Assembly (NCBI RefSeq): GCF_001293525.1
Contig: NZ_BBYR01000022.1
Location: 1-55,277 of the forward strand
Reading direction: 5' to 3'
Length of the DNA: 55,277 nt
DNA from: Pseudideonella sakaiensis
Lineage (GTDB): Bacteria; Pseudomonadota; Gammaproteobacteria; Burkholderiales; Burkholderiaceae_C
Below the pieces are notes generated by a model, which worked only from the letters and a program-made list of their open reading frames with translations, made no database searches and was not told the DNA's origin. This document shows, piece by piece, positions 1 to 9,007 of the stretch. The position numbers and the translations under genes were made by a program. How positions within the stretch are numbered: the first letter of the stretch is position 1; the number at the start of each line of letters is the position of its first letter.

Positions 1-212
1 GGCGCCGCCTGCGCGGTCTTGCGGCCGGCCTCGGCGGCCGGGGCTGCCCGCCCGCCGTCGTTGCCGTCGCCGCCGCCGCAGCCCGCGAGCGCCCCCGCCA
101 GCAGCCCGCCGGCCAGCAGCGCCAGGCCACGGCGCCATGCGGCCCGGCCGGCCCGCGGCAGCACGCTGCCGTCGCGGCGCTGAGGACACCCCCTCCCGTC
201 CCTGTCCTGCAT
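1..212 (-). CDS. Putative lipoprotein, N-terminal part only (runs off window)
   Basis: This open frame on the minus strand starts at an ATG at 212 and runs off the left edge. The first 45 residues contain basic residues, a Leu/Ala/Gly-rich hydrophobic stretch and a lipobox ending L-A-G-C at about residue 45. A Gly/Asp-rich, then Ala-rich, linker follows. That is the layout of a type II signal peptide, so the product is probably an envelope lipoprotein. The function is unknown because the mature domain lies outside the window. It is divergent from the permease gene at 341. Confidence 0.55.
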   Translation of the reverse strand, partial: MQDRDGRGCPQRRDGSVLPRAGRAAWRRGLALLAGGLLAGALAGCGGGDGNDGGRAAPAAEAGRKTAQAA

Positions 213-340
213 CGACTCCCCCACCCGCTGAACGACGGCGACCGGCCGGGCCGGACTTGTTTGCGGTCAGTTTATCGTCGGAACCCTGCGCGCCGACTCC
301 CAAGAGTTGACGAGGCGCGCCCACCCGCCCTCCGCACCCG

Positions 341-1441
341 ATGCCACGCACCGTCCGCTCCGAAGCCTCCCGTCACCCGATCCGTCTGGCGCTCGCGCTC
401 GGGGTGCTCGCGCTGCTGCTGGCCGCGTCGCTGCGGGTGCTGCAGCCCTTCCTGGTGTCCGCCGCCTGGGCGGTGGTGATCGTGGTGACCGGCTGGCCGA
501 CGATGCTGGCGTTGCAGCAGCGCCTCGGCGGCCGGCGCTGGGCCGCGATCACGGTGCTGATGCTCGGGCTGCTGGTGCTGCTGGTGCTGCCGGTGATGGC
601 GGCGGTCGGCGCCGCGGTGGCGAACGCGGGCGAGATCGCCGAACGCATCAAGCAGCTCGGCACGCTGGACCTGCCCGCGCCGCCGGCCTGGGTGGCCGGC
701 CTGCCGGTGATCGGCGAGCGCCTGGTGGCGCTGTGGCAGCAGGTCGCCGCCGCCGGCATCGAAGGGCTGCTGGCGCGGCTGGCGCCCTACGCCGGCGCGG
801 TCACCCGCGCCTTCATCGCCCGCGCCGGGGACATCGGCTTCATCCTGGTGGAGATCGGCCTCGCGCTCGGCTTCGCCGCGATGCTGTTCGCGCAGGGCGA
901 GGACGCGGCGCGCAGCGCGGCCCGCTTCGGCCGCCGCCTGGCCGGCCGCACCGGCAGCGACGCGGTCGACCTGGCGATGCGGGCCATCCGCGGCGTCGCC
1001 ATCGGCGTCGGCGGCACGGCGGTGCTGCAGAGCGTGCTGGCCGGGCTCGGCCTGGCCGCCGCGGGCGTGCCCTTCGCCGCGCTGCTCACCGCGGTGATCT
1101 TCGTCTCGTGCATCGCCCAGCTCGGCACCCCGGTGGTGATGCTGCCGGCGGTGATCTACGTCTACTGGACCGGCGAGACCGGCTGGGGCACGGCGCTGCT
1201 GGTGTGGTCGATCATCATCGGCACGGCCGACAACGTGGTGCGGCCGCTGCTGATCCAGCGCGGCGTCGACCTGCCGTTCTGGATGGTCTTCACCGGCGTG
1301 GTCGGCGGCCTGATCGCGTTCGGCCTGGTGGGGCTGTTCGTCGGGCCGGTGGTGCTGGCCGTGGTCGGCATGCTGGCCGAGCGCTGGCTGTCCGGCCGGC
1401 GCACCGGCGGCGCCGACGCGCGCCCGCCCGGCACGGACTGA
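341..1441 (+). CDS. AI-2E family transporter (YdiK/PerM-like permease)
   Basis: A 366-residue, very hydrophobic protein with about seven to eight membrane segments. Two or three lie at residues 20-90, then a soluble stretch with helices that can pair (about 100-150), then clustered segments to residue 345. Length, the early segment pair and the C-terminal pattern with a VDLPFWMVFTGVVGG-type segment fit the AI-2E/UPF0118 family of inner-membrane exporters or permeases. Substrates of most members are unknown, and the quorum-signal name should not be taken literally. It stands alone, divergent from the lipoprotein at 212. Confidence 0.85.
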   Translation: MPRTVRSEASRHPIRLALALGVLALLLAASLRVLQPFLVSAAWAVVIVVTGWPTMLALQQRLGGRRWAAITVLMLGLLVLLVLPVMAAVGAAVANAGEIAERIKQLGTLDLPAPPAWVAGLPVIGERLVALWQQVAAAGIEGLLARLAPYAGAVTRAFIARAGDIGFILVEIGLALGFAAMLFAQGEDAARSAARFGRRLAGRTGSDAVDLAMRAIRGVAIGVGGTAVLQSVLAGLGLAAAGVPFAALLTAVIFVSCIAQLGTPVVMLPAVIYVYWTGETGWGTALLVWSIIIGTADNVVRPLLIQRGVDLPFWMVFTGVVGGLIAFGLVGLFVGPVVLAVVGMLAERWLSGRRTGGADARPPGTD

Positions 1442-1517
1442 CCGCGGACGCCGGCCCGGCTCCGGTGGCGCGCAGCGCGCGGCGCGCGGCCAGGAGCCTG
1501 CGCCGCCCGCCCCCAGC

Positions 1518-1907
1518 TCAGTCCCGCACCTCCTCGGCCTCGATCCGCAGCGACAGCCGCCGCACGCCCGCGCCGTCGGACTCGGCCTGCAGCTGCAGCG
1601 CGCGGCCCGGCGGCACGCGGCGCTCGAAGCGCAGGTCCAGCCCGTCGCCCCCGGCGCCGCGGTGCGTGTCGACGCGGCGCTGCCACTGCCGCTGGCCGTC
1701 GGCGAGCACCGTCAGCCGGTGCCAGGCCGCGTCGTCGGGCCCGGCCGTCGCGCGCACCGTCATCGCCACGCTGACCTCGAAGCGCCGCTCGCGGCGCGCG
1801 TCCGGCGGCACCACCAGCCGCGCGATCGCGGCCTCGCCGGCCTCCACCTGCCAGCGCTCCGGCGCCGGCAGCGGGGCTGCCGGCGGCTGGCCGCGCGGGG
1901 CCTTCAT
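1518..1907 (-). CDS. Hypothetical protein, beta-rich, coupled to the phosphatase gene
   Basis: A 129-residue protein with a Pro/Ala-rich first 18 residues. An alternating polar/hydrophobic pattern with many Arg, Val and Leu follows and suggests an all-beta sandwich. I do not recognise the family. There is no signal peptide or membrane segment. Its ATG overlaps the stop of the upstream phosphatase gene (ATGA at 1904-1907), so the two are translationally coupled and probably act in one process. Confidence 0.6.
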   Translation of the reverse strand: MKAPRGQPPAAPLPAPERWQVEAGEAAIARLVVPPDARRERRFEVSVAMTVRATAGPDDAAWHRLTVLADGQRQWQRRVDTHRGAGGDGLDLRFERRVPPGRALQLQAESDGAGVRRLSLRIEAEEVRD

Positions 1908-2401
1908 GCGGCGGGACGCCGCGCCAGTTCGGCGCGCACGTGCTCGAGCAGGCCCTCGCAGGCATCCTCCACCAGGTCGAGCACGTGCTCGAAGCCCTGC
2001 GCACCGCCCTCGTAGGGGTCGGGCACGCGCTCGACGCGGTGGCGGCGGCAGAAGCCCGCCAGCCCGCGCAGCCGGTCCTGCAGCGCCGGCGGGCACTGGC
2101 GTCGGCAGGCGGCCAGGTTCATCTCGTCCATCACCAGCACGAGGTCGTGGCGGGCGAAGTCCGCGGCGAGCAGCGGGGTGGAGCGCAGGTCGGACAGGTC
2201 GTAGCCGCGGCGCGCGGCGTGGCGCTGGCTGCGCGCGTCCGGCGGCTCGCCGGCATGGCCGGCATAGGTGCCCGCGGAGGCCACCTCCACGCGGCCGAGC
2301 AGCCCGTCGCGGCGCAGCTGCTCGCGGAACACGGCATGCGCGGTCGGGCTGCGGCAGATGTTGCCCAGGCAGACGAACAGCACGCGGTAGGGAGGCGACA
2401 T
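1904..2401 (-). CDS. Low-molecular-weight protein-tyrosine phosphatase
   Basis: A 165-residue cytoplasmic phosphatase with the family P-loop CLGNICRSP at residues about 10-18. The nucleophilic Cys and phosphate-binding Arg of CX5R(S) are present. The general-acid Asp lies in the V-P-D-P-Y motif near residue 125. The length is typical of LMW-PTPs. In bacteria these enzymes often act on tyrosine kinases of capsule synthesis, but no such kinase is nearby. The gene leads a two-gene unit and overlaps the next gene by 4 nt. Confidence 0.92.
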   Translation of the reverse strand: MSPPYRVLFVCLGNICRSPTAHAVFREQLRRDGLLGRVEVASAGTYAGHAGEPPDARSQRHAARRGYDLSDLRSTPLLAADFARHDLVLVMDEMNLAACRRQCPPALQDRLRGLAGFCRRHRVERVPDPYEGGAQGFEHVLDLVEDACEGLLEHVRAELARRPAA

Positions 2402-2633
2402 GGCGGGGGGAGGGCGGCGAGGGATCGGTCGGCCGGGCGGGACGCCGGCGCGTGAGGCTGAGCTTGTAGCAGGTCCGCCCCTTGCCGGCCGGCGCGGCCC
2501 GCGCGGACCGGCCATCGGCCGGTCGGGACCCGGGGAAAGCCCCGGTCCGCCGCAGCCTGCCGCGCGAGCGACACTCCCGGCACGGTCGCCGCCCCGGCAG
2601 CCGTGCCCGCCGCACCCCTCGAGGACACTGCCC

Positions 2634-3155
2634 ATGACTTCTCCCCGCCGCTTCGCCCTGCCCGCCGCCGCGCTGCTCGGCGTCGCCCTCTGCGGCTGCG
2701 CCGCCGTGTCCACCGGCCCCACCGCCACGGCCACTTTGGAGGCCCGGAGCAACAGCCGCGTCGCCGGCAGCGTCAGCTTCGCGCAGGTCGGCGACGGCGT
2801 GCGCGTCGCCGTGCGCGCCAGCGGCCTGAAGCCGAACGCCGAGCACGGCTTCCACGTGCACGAGAAGGGCGACTGCAGCAGCCCGGACGGCATGAGCACC
2901 GGCGGCCACTTCAACCCGACCGGGCAGCCGCACGGCCCGCAGCACGCGGCCCACCATGCCGGCGACATGCCCGGCCCGAAGGCCGACGCCGACGGCAAGG
3001 TCGACACCAGCTTCACGCTCGCCGGCGTGACGCTGTCGCCGGGGCCGTCGAGCCTGATGGGCCGCGGCGTGATCGTCCACGCCGACCCGGACGACTACCG
3101 CACCCAGCCGACCGGCAACTCGGGCGCGCGCATCGCCTGCGGCGTGATCCGCTGA
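2634..3155 (+). CDS. sodC: Superoxide dismutase [Cu-Zn], lipoprotein form
   Basis: A 173-residue secreted enzyme that dismutates superoxide in the periplasm. The ATG at 2634 gives a hydrophobic leader ending in a lipobox (L-C-G-C, Cys about 20), so the protein should be lipid-anchored. Metal-site landmarks are all visible: the H-x-H pair in HGFHVHEKGDC, the GGHFNP segment with later His residues, the Asp of the zinc loop, and the Cu-site His in VIVHADPDDY. The disulfide pair is Cys in GDC and Cys in ARIACGV. The gene is monocistronic. Confidence 0.93.
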   Translation: MTSPRRFALPAAALLGVALCGCAAVSTGPTATATLEARSNSRVAGSVSFAQVGDGVRVAVRASGLKPNAEHGFHVHEKGDCSSPDGMSTGGHFNPTGQPHGPQHAAHHAGDMPGPKADADGKVDTSFTLAGVTLSPGPSSLMGRGVIVHADPDDYRTQPTGNSGARIACGVIR

Positions 3156-3231
3156 GACCCGCGGGCCGCCCGGCCGGTGCGCATGCCCGGCGCGGCGCGG
3201 CCGGCGACCGAGCGCCCGGGGCCGGCGCCGC

Positions 3232-4869
3232 TCAGCCGCTCGGCACCGAGAAGCGGTAAGCCAGGCCGACACCGAGCGTGCTGGACCGGAAGCGGCCATC
3301 GCGGGCGCGCGGCGCCACCGTGTGGCCGGCGTTCAGCTGCAGCGCGAGGCGCTCGCCGAGCGCGATGTCCAGGCCAAGCCCGGCCTTGACGATGGCGCCG
3401 TGCACGTTGGTGCCGGCCAGCAGCTGGGCGTGCGCCTGCAGCCGGTCGCCCCGCACGTGGCGCGTCTGCCAGCCCAGGCCCGCCATCAGCTCGCCGTAGC
3501 CCGGGTAGCCGAGGTAGGCGTTGGTGGCCACGGCCGCCTGCACCGGCAGGTAGAGGTGCGGGCCCAGCAGCTGGTCGACCTGCACCGACAGCAGCCGCAG
3601 GCCGGACCGGTCCAGGCCCTTGTAGCGCACGTCGAAGGCGCTCTGGTGGAACAGCGCGAAGCGGATGCCCTTCAGCTCCACCGGCCCGCCGCCGTCAGCG
3701 CCGCCGGCCGGCTCGCCGGACTGGATGCGGTAGTTCAGCGCGGCGCCGAGCGTGGCATTGCGCGAGCTGCCGCGCGGTGCCACCAGCGCACCGGCCGACA
3801 GCGCCAGCCCGAGCCGCCGCGTCAGCGCGAACTCGGCCGAGAGCTTGGGATAGACCAGCAGGCCCGAGCCGGTGTCGATCGAGTCCGGCGCATAGCCGCC
3901 CGAGCCGACGCCGAGCTGGGCGTGCAGCTGCCAGCGCTCGGACAGGCGCCAGCGCTGCCCGAGGCCGCCGATCAACTGGTTGTAGAGCGGCAGCCCGTGG
4001 TAGCCGACGCCGAGCGCCACGTACCAGTAGGTGTCGCGCGCGAGGTAGTGCGCGAACTGCAGGTCGGCCATCCGGATCGTGTCCTTGCGCGAACCGGTGG
4101 GCCGGCGCTGGAACAGGTTGTCCAGGCCGAGCGCCAGCGTGTTCTCGCCGCGGGCCTCGGCCCAGGCCGGCCCCTCGCCCGGGCCCAGCGGCTGCCCGGC
4201 GTCCTCGTAGGCCCCGGTGCGGTGGTCGAAGGACCACTGCACGAACAGGTTGAGCTGGCTGTGGTCGATCGCCGAGCGCTGGAAGCGCAGCCGCGAGACG
4301 TTCAGCCCGACGGCGACGTCGTCGAAGTCCCAGCCCAGGCCGGCATAGACCTTGGCGAAGCCCCCGGTGCCGGAGAGCTCGCGGCTCTGCGCGACGCTGC
4401 GCCCGCCCCCGCCGCCACCGGCAGCCACGCCCGCCACGCCGAACAGCCGCCCGGCCAGGCGCCGCTGCAGGTGGGCCGTCGCGTCGAAGGCCATGAAGCC
4501 GCCGTAGTCGCCGCGCAGCAGCGGCGCGAAGGCGCCGACGCCGAGGTAGACCCCCTCGCTCACCCGGTTCAGCAGGTGGAAGCCCAGCAGGTCGATCGCG
4601 GGCTCGCCAGCGACCGGGATCTTCTGGTAGTCCAGCATCAGCAGGCCCTCGCCGCGCACGAGGCCGCCGCGCGCAGGGGCGAGGGCGGGCGCGGCGGCCG
4701 GGGCAGGGGCCGCCGGCGGGGCAGCGATCTGGGCCACCACCGGCGCCGCGGGGCCCGGACCGGGGGCCTCTTCCGCCGGCCCGGGGCCGGGCCCCGGCTG
4801 GGCGGCGGCGTGGACACAGGCGCCGGCGGTCACGAGGGCGGCGAGGCGGCGGCGGGCACGGAGGGTCAT
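3232..4869 (-). CDS. Predicted outer-membrane beta-barrel protein
   Basis: A 545-residue protein. I start it at 4869 because that ATG gives a clean signal peptide (basic start, hydrophobic core, A-H-A-A-A-Q cut region). Residues about 25-70 are a Pro/Ala/Gly linker. The rest alternates polar and hydrophobic residues, with repeated aromatic-rich strands and 'LGVGLAYRF' style ends, and finishes in a barrel-like strand (Y-R-F near the C-terminus). Two similar halves, each ending in a strand of this type, suggest an internal duplication or a large barrel. The family is not recognised. Confidence 0.65.
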   Translation of the reverse strand: MTLRARRRLAALVTAGACVHAAAQPGPGPGPAEEAPGPGPAAPVVAQIAAPPAAPAPAAAPALAPARGGLVRGEGLLMLDYQKIPVAGEPAIDLLGFHLLNRVSEGVYLGVGAFAPLLRGDYGGFMAFDATAHLQRRLAGRLFGVAGVAAGGGGGGRSVAQSRELSGTGGFAKVYAGLGWDFDDVAVGLNVSRLRFQRSAIDHSQLNLFVQWSFDHRTGAYEDAGQPLGPGEGPAWAEARGENTLALGLDNLFQRRPTGSRKDTIRMADLQFAHYLARDTYWYVALGVGYHGLPLYNQLIGGLGQRWRLSERWQLHAQLGVGSGGYAPDSIDTGSGLLVYPKLSAEFALTRRLGLALSAGALVAPRGSSRNATLGAALNYRIQSGEPAGGADGGGPVELKGIRFALFHQSAFDVRYKGLDRSGLRLLSVQVDQLLGPHLYLPVQAAVATNAYLGYPGYGELMAGLGWQTRHVRGDRLQAHAQLLAGTNVHGAIVKAGLGLDIALGERLALQLNAGHTVAPRARDGRFRSSTLGVGLAYRFSVPSG

Positions 4870-4994
4870 GGGGGCGGTCCGATCGGAGGGAGAGACGGCG
4901 CGGTCCCGCTGGCGCTGCGGGCCGATCATTCACCAGCCCAGCCGGCGCGCACCAGTGCCATCGCCTCGGTGACGCGAATCCGCGACAGCCGGTA

Positions 4995-5014
4995 CCGGGA
5001 CAGTACAGTCCCGG
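4995..5014. promoter_or_regulatory. Perfect inverted repeat upstream of first iclR gene
   Basis: CCGGGAC and GTCCCGG are separated by AGTACA, giving 7-bp perfect arms. The site lies 67 bp before the likely start of the IclR gene and 126 bp before the divergent outer-membrane gene. The inner GGGACA/AGTCCC half-sites match those in the palindrome at 10818-10836 but point the other way. An autoregulatory operator is plausible. A hairpin-forming RNA is the alternative. Confidence 0.45.
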
Positions 5015-5080
5015 CTGCACCGGGCCGCCGTCGCCGCCCGGGCCACGCCGCGGCGCGCCGCCCGCGAACCGGAGCCGATC

Positions 5081-6025
5081 ATCGACACCACGCTGCTGAA
5101 GGGCCTGACCTTGCTCGAGGCCCTGGTGAACCAGCACGGCAAGGCGCTCACCATCGAGGAGCTGCGCCAGCAGCTGGACTGGAGCAAGAGCAACGTGCAC
5201 CGCACGCTGCAGACGCTGGCGCACGCCCAGTACGTGGCCAAGCACGAGCTGACCGGCACCTACCAGCCCACGCTGAAGCTGCTCGAGCTGGGTGCCCGGC
5301 TGCTGTCCGGCATGGACGTGCGCCGGCTGGCGCAGCCGGTCATGCGGACACTCGGCGAGGAGACCGGCGAGACCGTCAACCTGTCGATCCTCGAGGGCCT
5401 GTCGGTGGTCTACATCGAGACCATCGAGAGCCCGATGCCGATCCGTTCGGACACGGCGATCGGCGCCCGGGCACCGGCCCATGCCGTGGCGACCGGCAAG
5501 GCGCTGCTGGCCTTCCAGTACGAGGGCTACCTCGCCCGCCATGCGGACGAGCTGCGCAGCTTCACGCCGACCACGCTCGCGACGCTGCCCGCGCTGAAGG
5601 ACGAGCTGGCGCGGGTGCGGCGCGAGGGGCACGCGATCAACCACGGCGAATGGCACCACAGCGTCGGCGGCGTGGCCGCGCCGCTGTTCGACGGCCTGGG
5701 CCGGCTGGTGGCGGCGGTCGGCATCTCCGGGCCGCTGGAGCGGCTGACGGCCACGCGGATGGACCAGGTCGCGCCCCTCGTGCGGCAGCGCGCGGCGGAG
5801 ATCTCGCGGCTGCTCGGCGACCGCCGCGCGGCCCCGGCCGGGGGCGACGCGGGCGCGGACCCGGCGCCGCCGCTGGCACCCGCCGCGCTTCCGGTGCGCC
5901 GGCGCCGCCCGCGCGGCACGGCCGCAGCCGCGGCGGGCGACCGCAGCGCCGACGGCTCGGGCGACGGCCAGGCCGCCGGCGCGGTGCCGGCGGGTCGCGG
6001 CGCGGCTGATCCGGCCGGCGCCTGA
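5081..6025 (+). CDS. IclR family transcriptional regulator (first copy)
   Basis: A DNA-binding regulator with an N-terminal winged helix (S-K-S-N-V-H-R-T-L-Q recognition helix at about residues 34-45) and a C-terminal effector domain containing the S-I-L-E-G and A-P-A-H-A-V-A-T-G-K-A-L-L-A motifs. About 60 Ala/Pro/Arg-rich residues trail after the domain ends. No ATG, GTG or TTG precedes the conserved I-D-T-T-L-L-K-G-L start. The first usual start, TTG at 5111, would cut into helix 1. I therefore place the start at an ATC (5081) lying 6 nt after GGAG. It is closely similar to the regulator at 9008 and likely controls nearby catabolic genes. Confidence 0.85.
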   Translation: MDTTLLKGLTLLEALVNQHGKALTIEELRQQLDWSKSNVHRTLQTLAHAQYVAKHELTGTYQPTLKLLELGARLLSGMDVRRLAQPVMRTLGEETGETVNLSILEGLSVVYIETIESPMPIRSDTAIGARAPAHAVATGKALLAFQYEGYLARHADELRSFTPTTLATLPALKDELARVRREGHAINHGEWHHSVGGVAAPLFDGLGRLVAAVGISGPLERLTATRMDQVAPLVRQRAAEISRLLGDRRAAPAGGDAGADPAPPLAPAALPVRRRRPRGTAAAAAGDRSADGSGDGQAAGAVPAGRGAADPAGA

Positions 6026-6187
6026 ATCGGCGCCGCCGGGCTGGCCTGGCCCGGCCGGGGGGCCGGCGCTCGTGCAGGTTTCTCGATCGAGTTTGCGCGA
6101 AACATCTCGCTTTCTGCGCGGCCACCCGCTGCCTAGACTGCCCGCAGGCCGGTCGCCAGGCACCGGTCGACGCCGAAGGAGACCCGC

Positions 6188-7213
6188 ATGGACACCGCCG
6201 TCCGCCCCACCGAACGCATCCTCAACGAAGCCGGCCACGCCGGCCGCCCCGCGCTGCCGGCCGGCCCGCTGCGCGGCCCGATCGCCTGGACCCGCGACAG
6301 CCTGCGCCCGCAGGACGGCCACGTGCCGATCCCGCCGCCGATGCTGCGCGAGCTGGAAGAACTGGTCGAAGCCCTGCGCGCGAACCCGCTGCCGATCGAG
6401 GCCCTCGATGCACGCGACTTCGAGCTGCCCGAGTCGCGCCGCACGATGGCCGGCGTCCGGGAGGTGCTGCGCGACGGTGTCGGCTTCGTGATCATCGACC
6501 GGCTGCCGATGGACCGCTGGTCGGTCGACGAGGCGCGTGCGGTGTACTGGCTGCTGTCGCAGCTGGTGTCGCGGCCGGTGGCGCAGAACTGGGTCGGCCA
6601 GCTCGTCTACGACGTGCGCGACCTCGGCAAGCCGCCCGGCGACGGCGTGCGGCCGGACATCACCAACGCCGAGCAGAACTTCCACACCGACAACAGCTAC
6701 AACCTGTGCCCGCCGGACTACGTCTCGCTGCTGTGCGTGCGGCCGGCGCGCGAGGGCGGCGTCAGCAGCATCGTCAGCTTCTACGCGGTCTACAACGAGA
6801 TGCAGCGCCGCCACCCCGGGCTGCTGGCGCGGCTGTTCGAGCCCTACGTGTTCGACCGCCAGCGCGAGCACGCCCCCGACGACCCGCGGCTGATCAGCCA
6901 TCCGCTGGTGCAGATGGTGGACGGGCAGCCGGTGTTCCGCTTGTCGCACCGGCACGTGGTCAACGGCTACCGGATGGCCGGCCGCGCGCTGGATCCCGAG
7001 GGACTGGAGGCCCTGGAAACGCTGGAAGCCACGATGCGCGAGCCGCAGTTCGCGCGCGAGTTCTGGTTCGAGCCGGGCCAGATCCAGATCGTCGACAACA
7101 CCCGCTGCGGCCACCGCCGCACCGGCTTCGTCGACTTCGCCGAGTTCGAGCGCAAGCGCCACCTCGTGCGCCTGTGGCTGCGCGACCGCGGCCGGCGCTT
7201 CTACAACGGCTGA
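6188..7213 (+). CDS. TauD/TfdA family Fe(II)/2-oxoglutarate dioxygenase
   Basis: A 341-residue soluble oxygenase of the TauD type, which hydroxylates a substrate while decarboxylating 2-oxoglutarate. The iron ligands are His and Asp of N-F-H-T-D-N-S-Y (about residues 160-167) and a distal His in C-G-H-R-R-T-G-F (about 302). The 2-oxoglutarate-binding Arg is likely in the R-L-W-L-R segment near 330. The substrate is unknown. The gene follows the first iclR by 162 bp, and that gap holds a GTTT-GCGCG-AAAC repeat (6091-6103 region). The start ATG has GAAGGAG upstream. Confidence 0.85.
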   Translation: MDTAVRPTERILNEAGHAGRPALPAGPLRGPIAWTRDSLRPQDGHVPIPPPMLRELEELVEALRANPLPIEALDARDFELPESRRTMAGVREVLRDGVGFVIIDRLPMDRWSVDEARAVYWLLSQLVSRPVAQNWVGQLVYDVRDLGKPPGDGVRPDITNAEQNFHTDNSYNLCPPDYVSLLCVRPAREGGVSSIVSFYAVYNEMQRRHPGLLARLFEPYVFDRQREHAPDDPRLISHPLVQMVDGQPVFRLSHRHVVNGYRMAGRALDPEGLEALETLEATMREPQFAREFWFEPGQIQIVDNTRCGHRRTGFVDFAEFERKRHLVRLWLRDRGRRFYNG

Positions 7214-7287
7214 AGGCGGCTCAGGGAAAGCGCCGGGCCGCGGCGCGGGCGAGCGGGCCCTATACTGGGGCCAATAGGCAGGACAAA

Positions 7288-7307
7288 ACATTCAATATCT
7301 GGGATGT
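7288..7307. promoter_or_regulatory. Inverted repeat ACATTC-N8-GGATGT before aldehyde dehydrogenase
   Basis: An AT-rich imperfect palindrome, with one mismatch between the arms, lies 90 bp upstream of the dehydrogenase ATG. Read on the minus strand it starts ACATCCCA, the same 8-mer found at 28433-28440 before the TctC gene. Immediately upstream, 7278-7285 reads GCAGGACA, the right half of the palindromes at 12489 and 16889. It is probably an operator. Which regulator binds is unknown. Confidence 0.4.
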
Positions 7308-7397
7308 CTTGCCAGCCCGGACCAGCCGACGCGGCGTCACGACGCGCCGCCGCCGGGTGCGTCCGGTCTCGCTCCACGTCACCCCCGCCCCCCTGCC

Positions 7398-8822
7398 ATG
7401 TATCCCACCCTCTCCCTGTACATCGACGGCGAGTTCATCGAGGCCGGCCGCGACGCGCAAGACGTCGTGAACCCGGCCACGCGCGAAGTCGTCGGCCGCC
7501 TGCCGCTGGCCTCGCCGGCCGACCTGGACCGCGCGCTCGCCGCGGCCGAGCGCGCCTTCCGCCGCTGGAAGACGAGCTCGCCGATGGAACGGTCGGCCAT
7601 CCTGCGCCGCGTCGCGGTGCTGACGCGCGAGCGCCACGAGGAGATCGCGCGCCACATCACGCTCGACCAGGGCAAGGTGCTGGCCGAGGCGCGCGCCGAG
7701 GTGCTCGGCTGCGCGGACCACGCCGACTGGCACGCCGAGGAGTGCCGCCGCATCTACGGCCGCGTGATCCCCTCGCGCGACCCGGCCGTGCGGCAGTTCG
7801 TCGTGCGCGAGCCGGTCGGCGTCTGCGCTGCGTTCACGCCCTGGAACTTCCCGTTCAACCAGGCCATCCGCAAGATCGTCGCCGCCATCGGCGCCGGCTG
7901 CACGCTGATCCTGAAGGGCCCGGAGGACTCGCCCAGCGCCGTGGTCGCGCTGGCGCGGCTGTTCCACGACGCCGGGCTGCCCCCCGGCGTGCTGAACATC
8001 GTCTGGGGCGTGCCCGCGCAGGTCTCCGAGCACCTGATCGCGTCGCCGGTGGTGCGCAAGATCTCCTTCACCGGCTCGGTCCCGGTCGGCAAGCGGCTGG
8101 CTGCGCTGGCGGGCGCACAGATGAAGCGGGTGACGATGGAGCTCGGCGGCCACGCGCCGGTGGTCGTCTGCGAGGACGCCGATCTGGACGCCGCCTGCGA
8201 GGTGATCACGCGGATGAAGCTGCGCAATGCCGGCCAGGTCTGCGTCGCGCCGACCCGCTTCTACGTGCAGCGCGGCGTCTACGCGGCGATGGTCGACCGG
8301 CTGGTGGCGCGCTTCGAGGCGATCCGCGTCGGCGACGGCCTCGCGCCGGACAGCGACATGGGGCCGCTGGCGCACGAGCGCCGCGTGACCGAGATGCAGG
8401 GCTTCGTCGACGATGCGCGCCGCAGCGGCGGCACCGTCCTGACGGGCGGCCGCGCGCCGCGCGACGGCGGCTACTTCTTCGCGCCCACCCTGGTCGGCGG
8501 GCTGCGCGACGACGCGCGGCTGATGACGCAGGAACCGTTCGGGCCGATCGCGCCGCTGGCGAGCTTCGACACGCTGGACGAGGTCATCGCGCGCGCGAAC
8601 GGCCTGCCCTTCGGCCTGGCGGCCTATGCCTTCACGCAGAACGTCCGGTCGGCCCACCGGCTGGCCAGCGAGCTCGAGGCCGGCATGGTCAACCTGAACC
8701 ACGCCGGCATGGCGCTGCCGGAGACGCCCTTCGGCGGCATCAAGGACAGCGGCATCGGCAGCGAGGGCGGCAGCGAAACCTTCGACGGCTACCTCGTCAC
8801 GAAGTTCGTCACGCAGGTCTGA
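7398..8822 (+). CDS. NAD(P)-dependent aldehyde dehydrogenase (succinate-semialdehyde dehydrogenase-like)
   Basis: A 474-residue ALDH-superfamily enzyme that oxidises an aldehyde to the acid. Visible family residues are the Asn of T-P-W-N-F-P, the general-base Glu in M-E-L-G-G-H (about residue 250) and the nucleophilic Cys in G-Q-V-C-V-A-P-T-R (about 284). The cofactor region has S-F-T-G-S-V-P-V-G. Overall it is closest to semialdehyde dehydrogenases such as GabD, but the context suggests it oxidises an aldehyde from the neighbouring pathway. The gene lies between the TauD and second iclR genes. Confidence 0.9.
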   Translation: MYPTLSLYIDGEFIEAGRDAQDVVNPATREVVGRLPLASPADLDRALAAAERAFRRWKTSSPMERSAILRRVAVLTRERHEEIARHITLDQGKVLAEARAEVLGCADHADWHAEECRRIYGRVIPSRDPAVRQFVVREPVGVCAAFTPWNFPFNQAIRKIVAAIGAGCTLILKGPEDSPSAVVALARLFHDAGLPPGVLNIVWGVPAQVSEHLIASPVVRKISFTGSVPVGKRLAALAGAQMKRVTMELGGHAPVVVCEDADLDAACEVITRMKLRNAGQVCVAPTRFYVQRGVYAAMVDRLVARFEAIRVGDGLAPDSDMGPLAHERRVTEMQGFVDDARRSGGTVLTGGRAPRDGGYFFAPTLVGGLRDDARLMTQEPFGPIAPLASFDTLDEVIARANGLPFGLAAYAFTQNVRSAHRLASELEAGMVNLNHAGMALPETPFGGIKDSGIGSEGGSETFDGYLVTKFVTQV

Positions 8823-9007
8823 GGTGCCGCGCCGACCGCAGGCCGCTCGCGCTGCACGAGGCCGCGGCGACGCGCCGCGGCGTTTCGTGATGTGACAAAC
8901 TGTCGGCCGGCCCGGTGTCGCCGCACCGTCCCGATCGTTGGGGACGGGCTCCCGCGATCCGGTTCTGGGCGCACCGGCGCCGGCCAGCGACACGCGCGGA
9001 GAACATC

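Noticed and set aside
6088-6105. GTTT-GCGCG-AAAC as an IclR operator before the TauD gene
   Set aside because: The arms are only 4 bp, the sequence does not match the other sites, and such short symmetry is common by chance. It is mentioned only within the gene entry.
3695-7291. Very long minus-strand open frame (about 1200 codons) and several others of 500-1100 codons, such as 29217-32471 and 29558-33112
   Set aside because: They lie opposite or out of frame with clear genes, have low-complexity Arg/Ala/Pro/Gly composition and no domain motifs. Long chance frames are expected at this GC content.
8915-9007. GTG 8915 as the start of the second IclR protein
   Set aside because: It adds 31 residues unlike any IclR N-terminus and has no clear ribosome site. 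It is kept only as an alternative to the ATC start.
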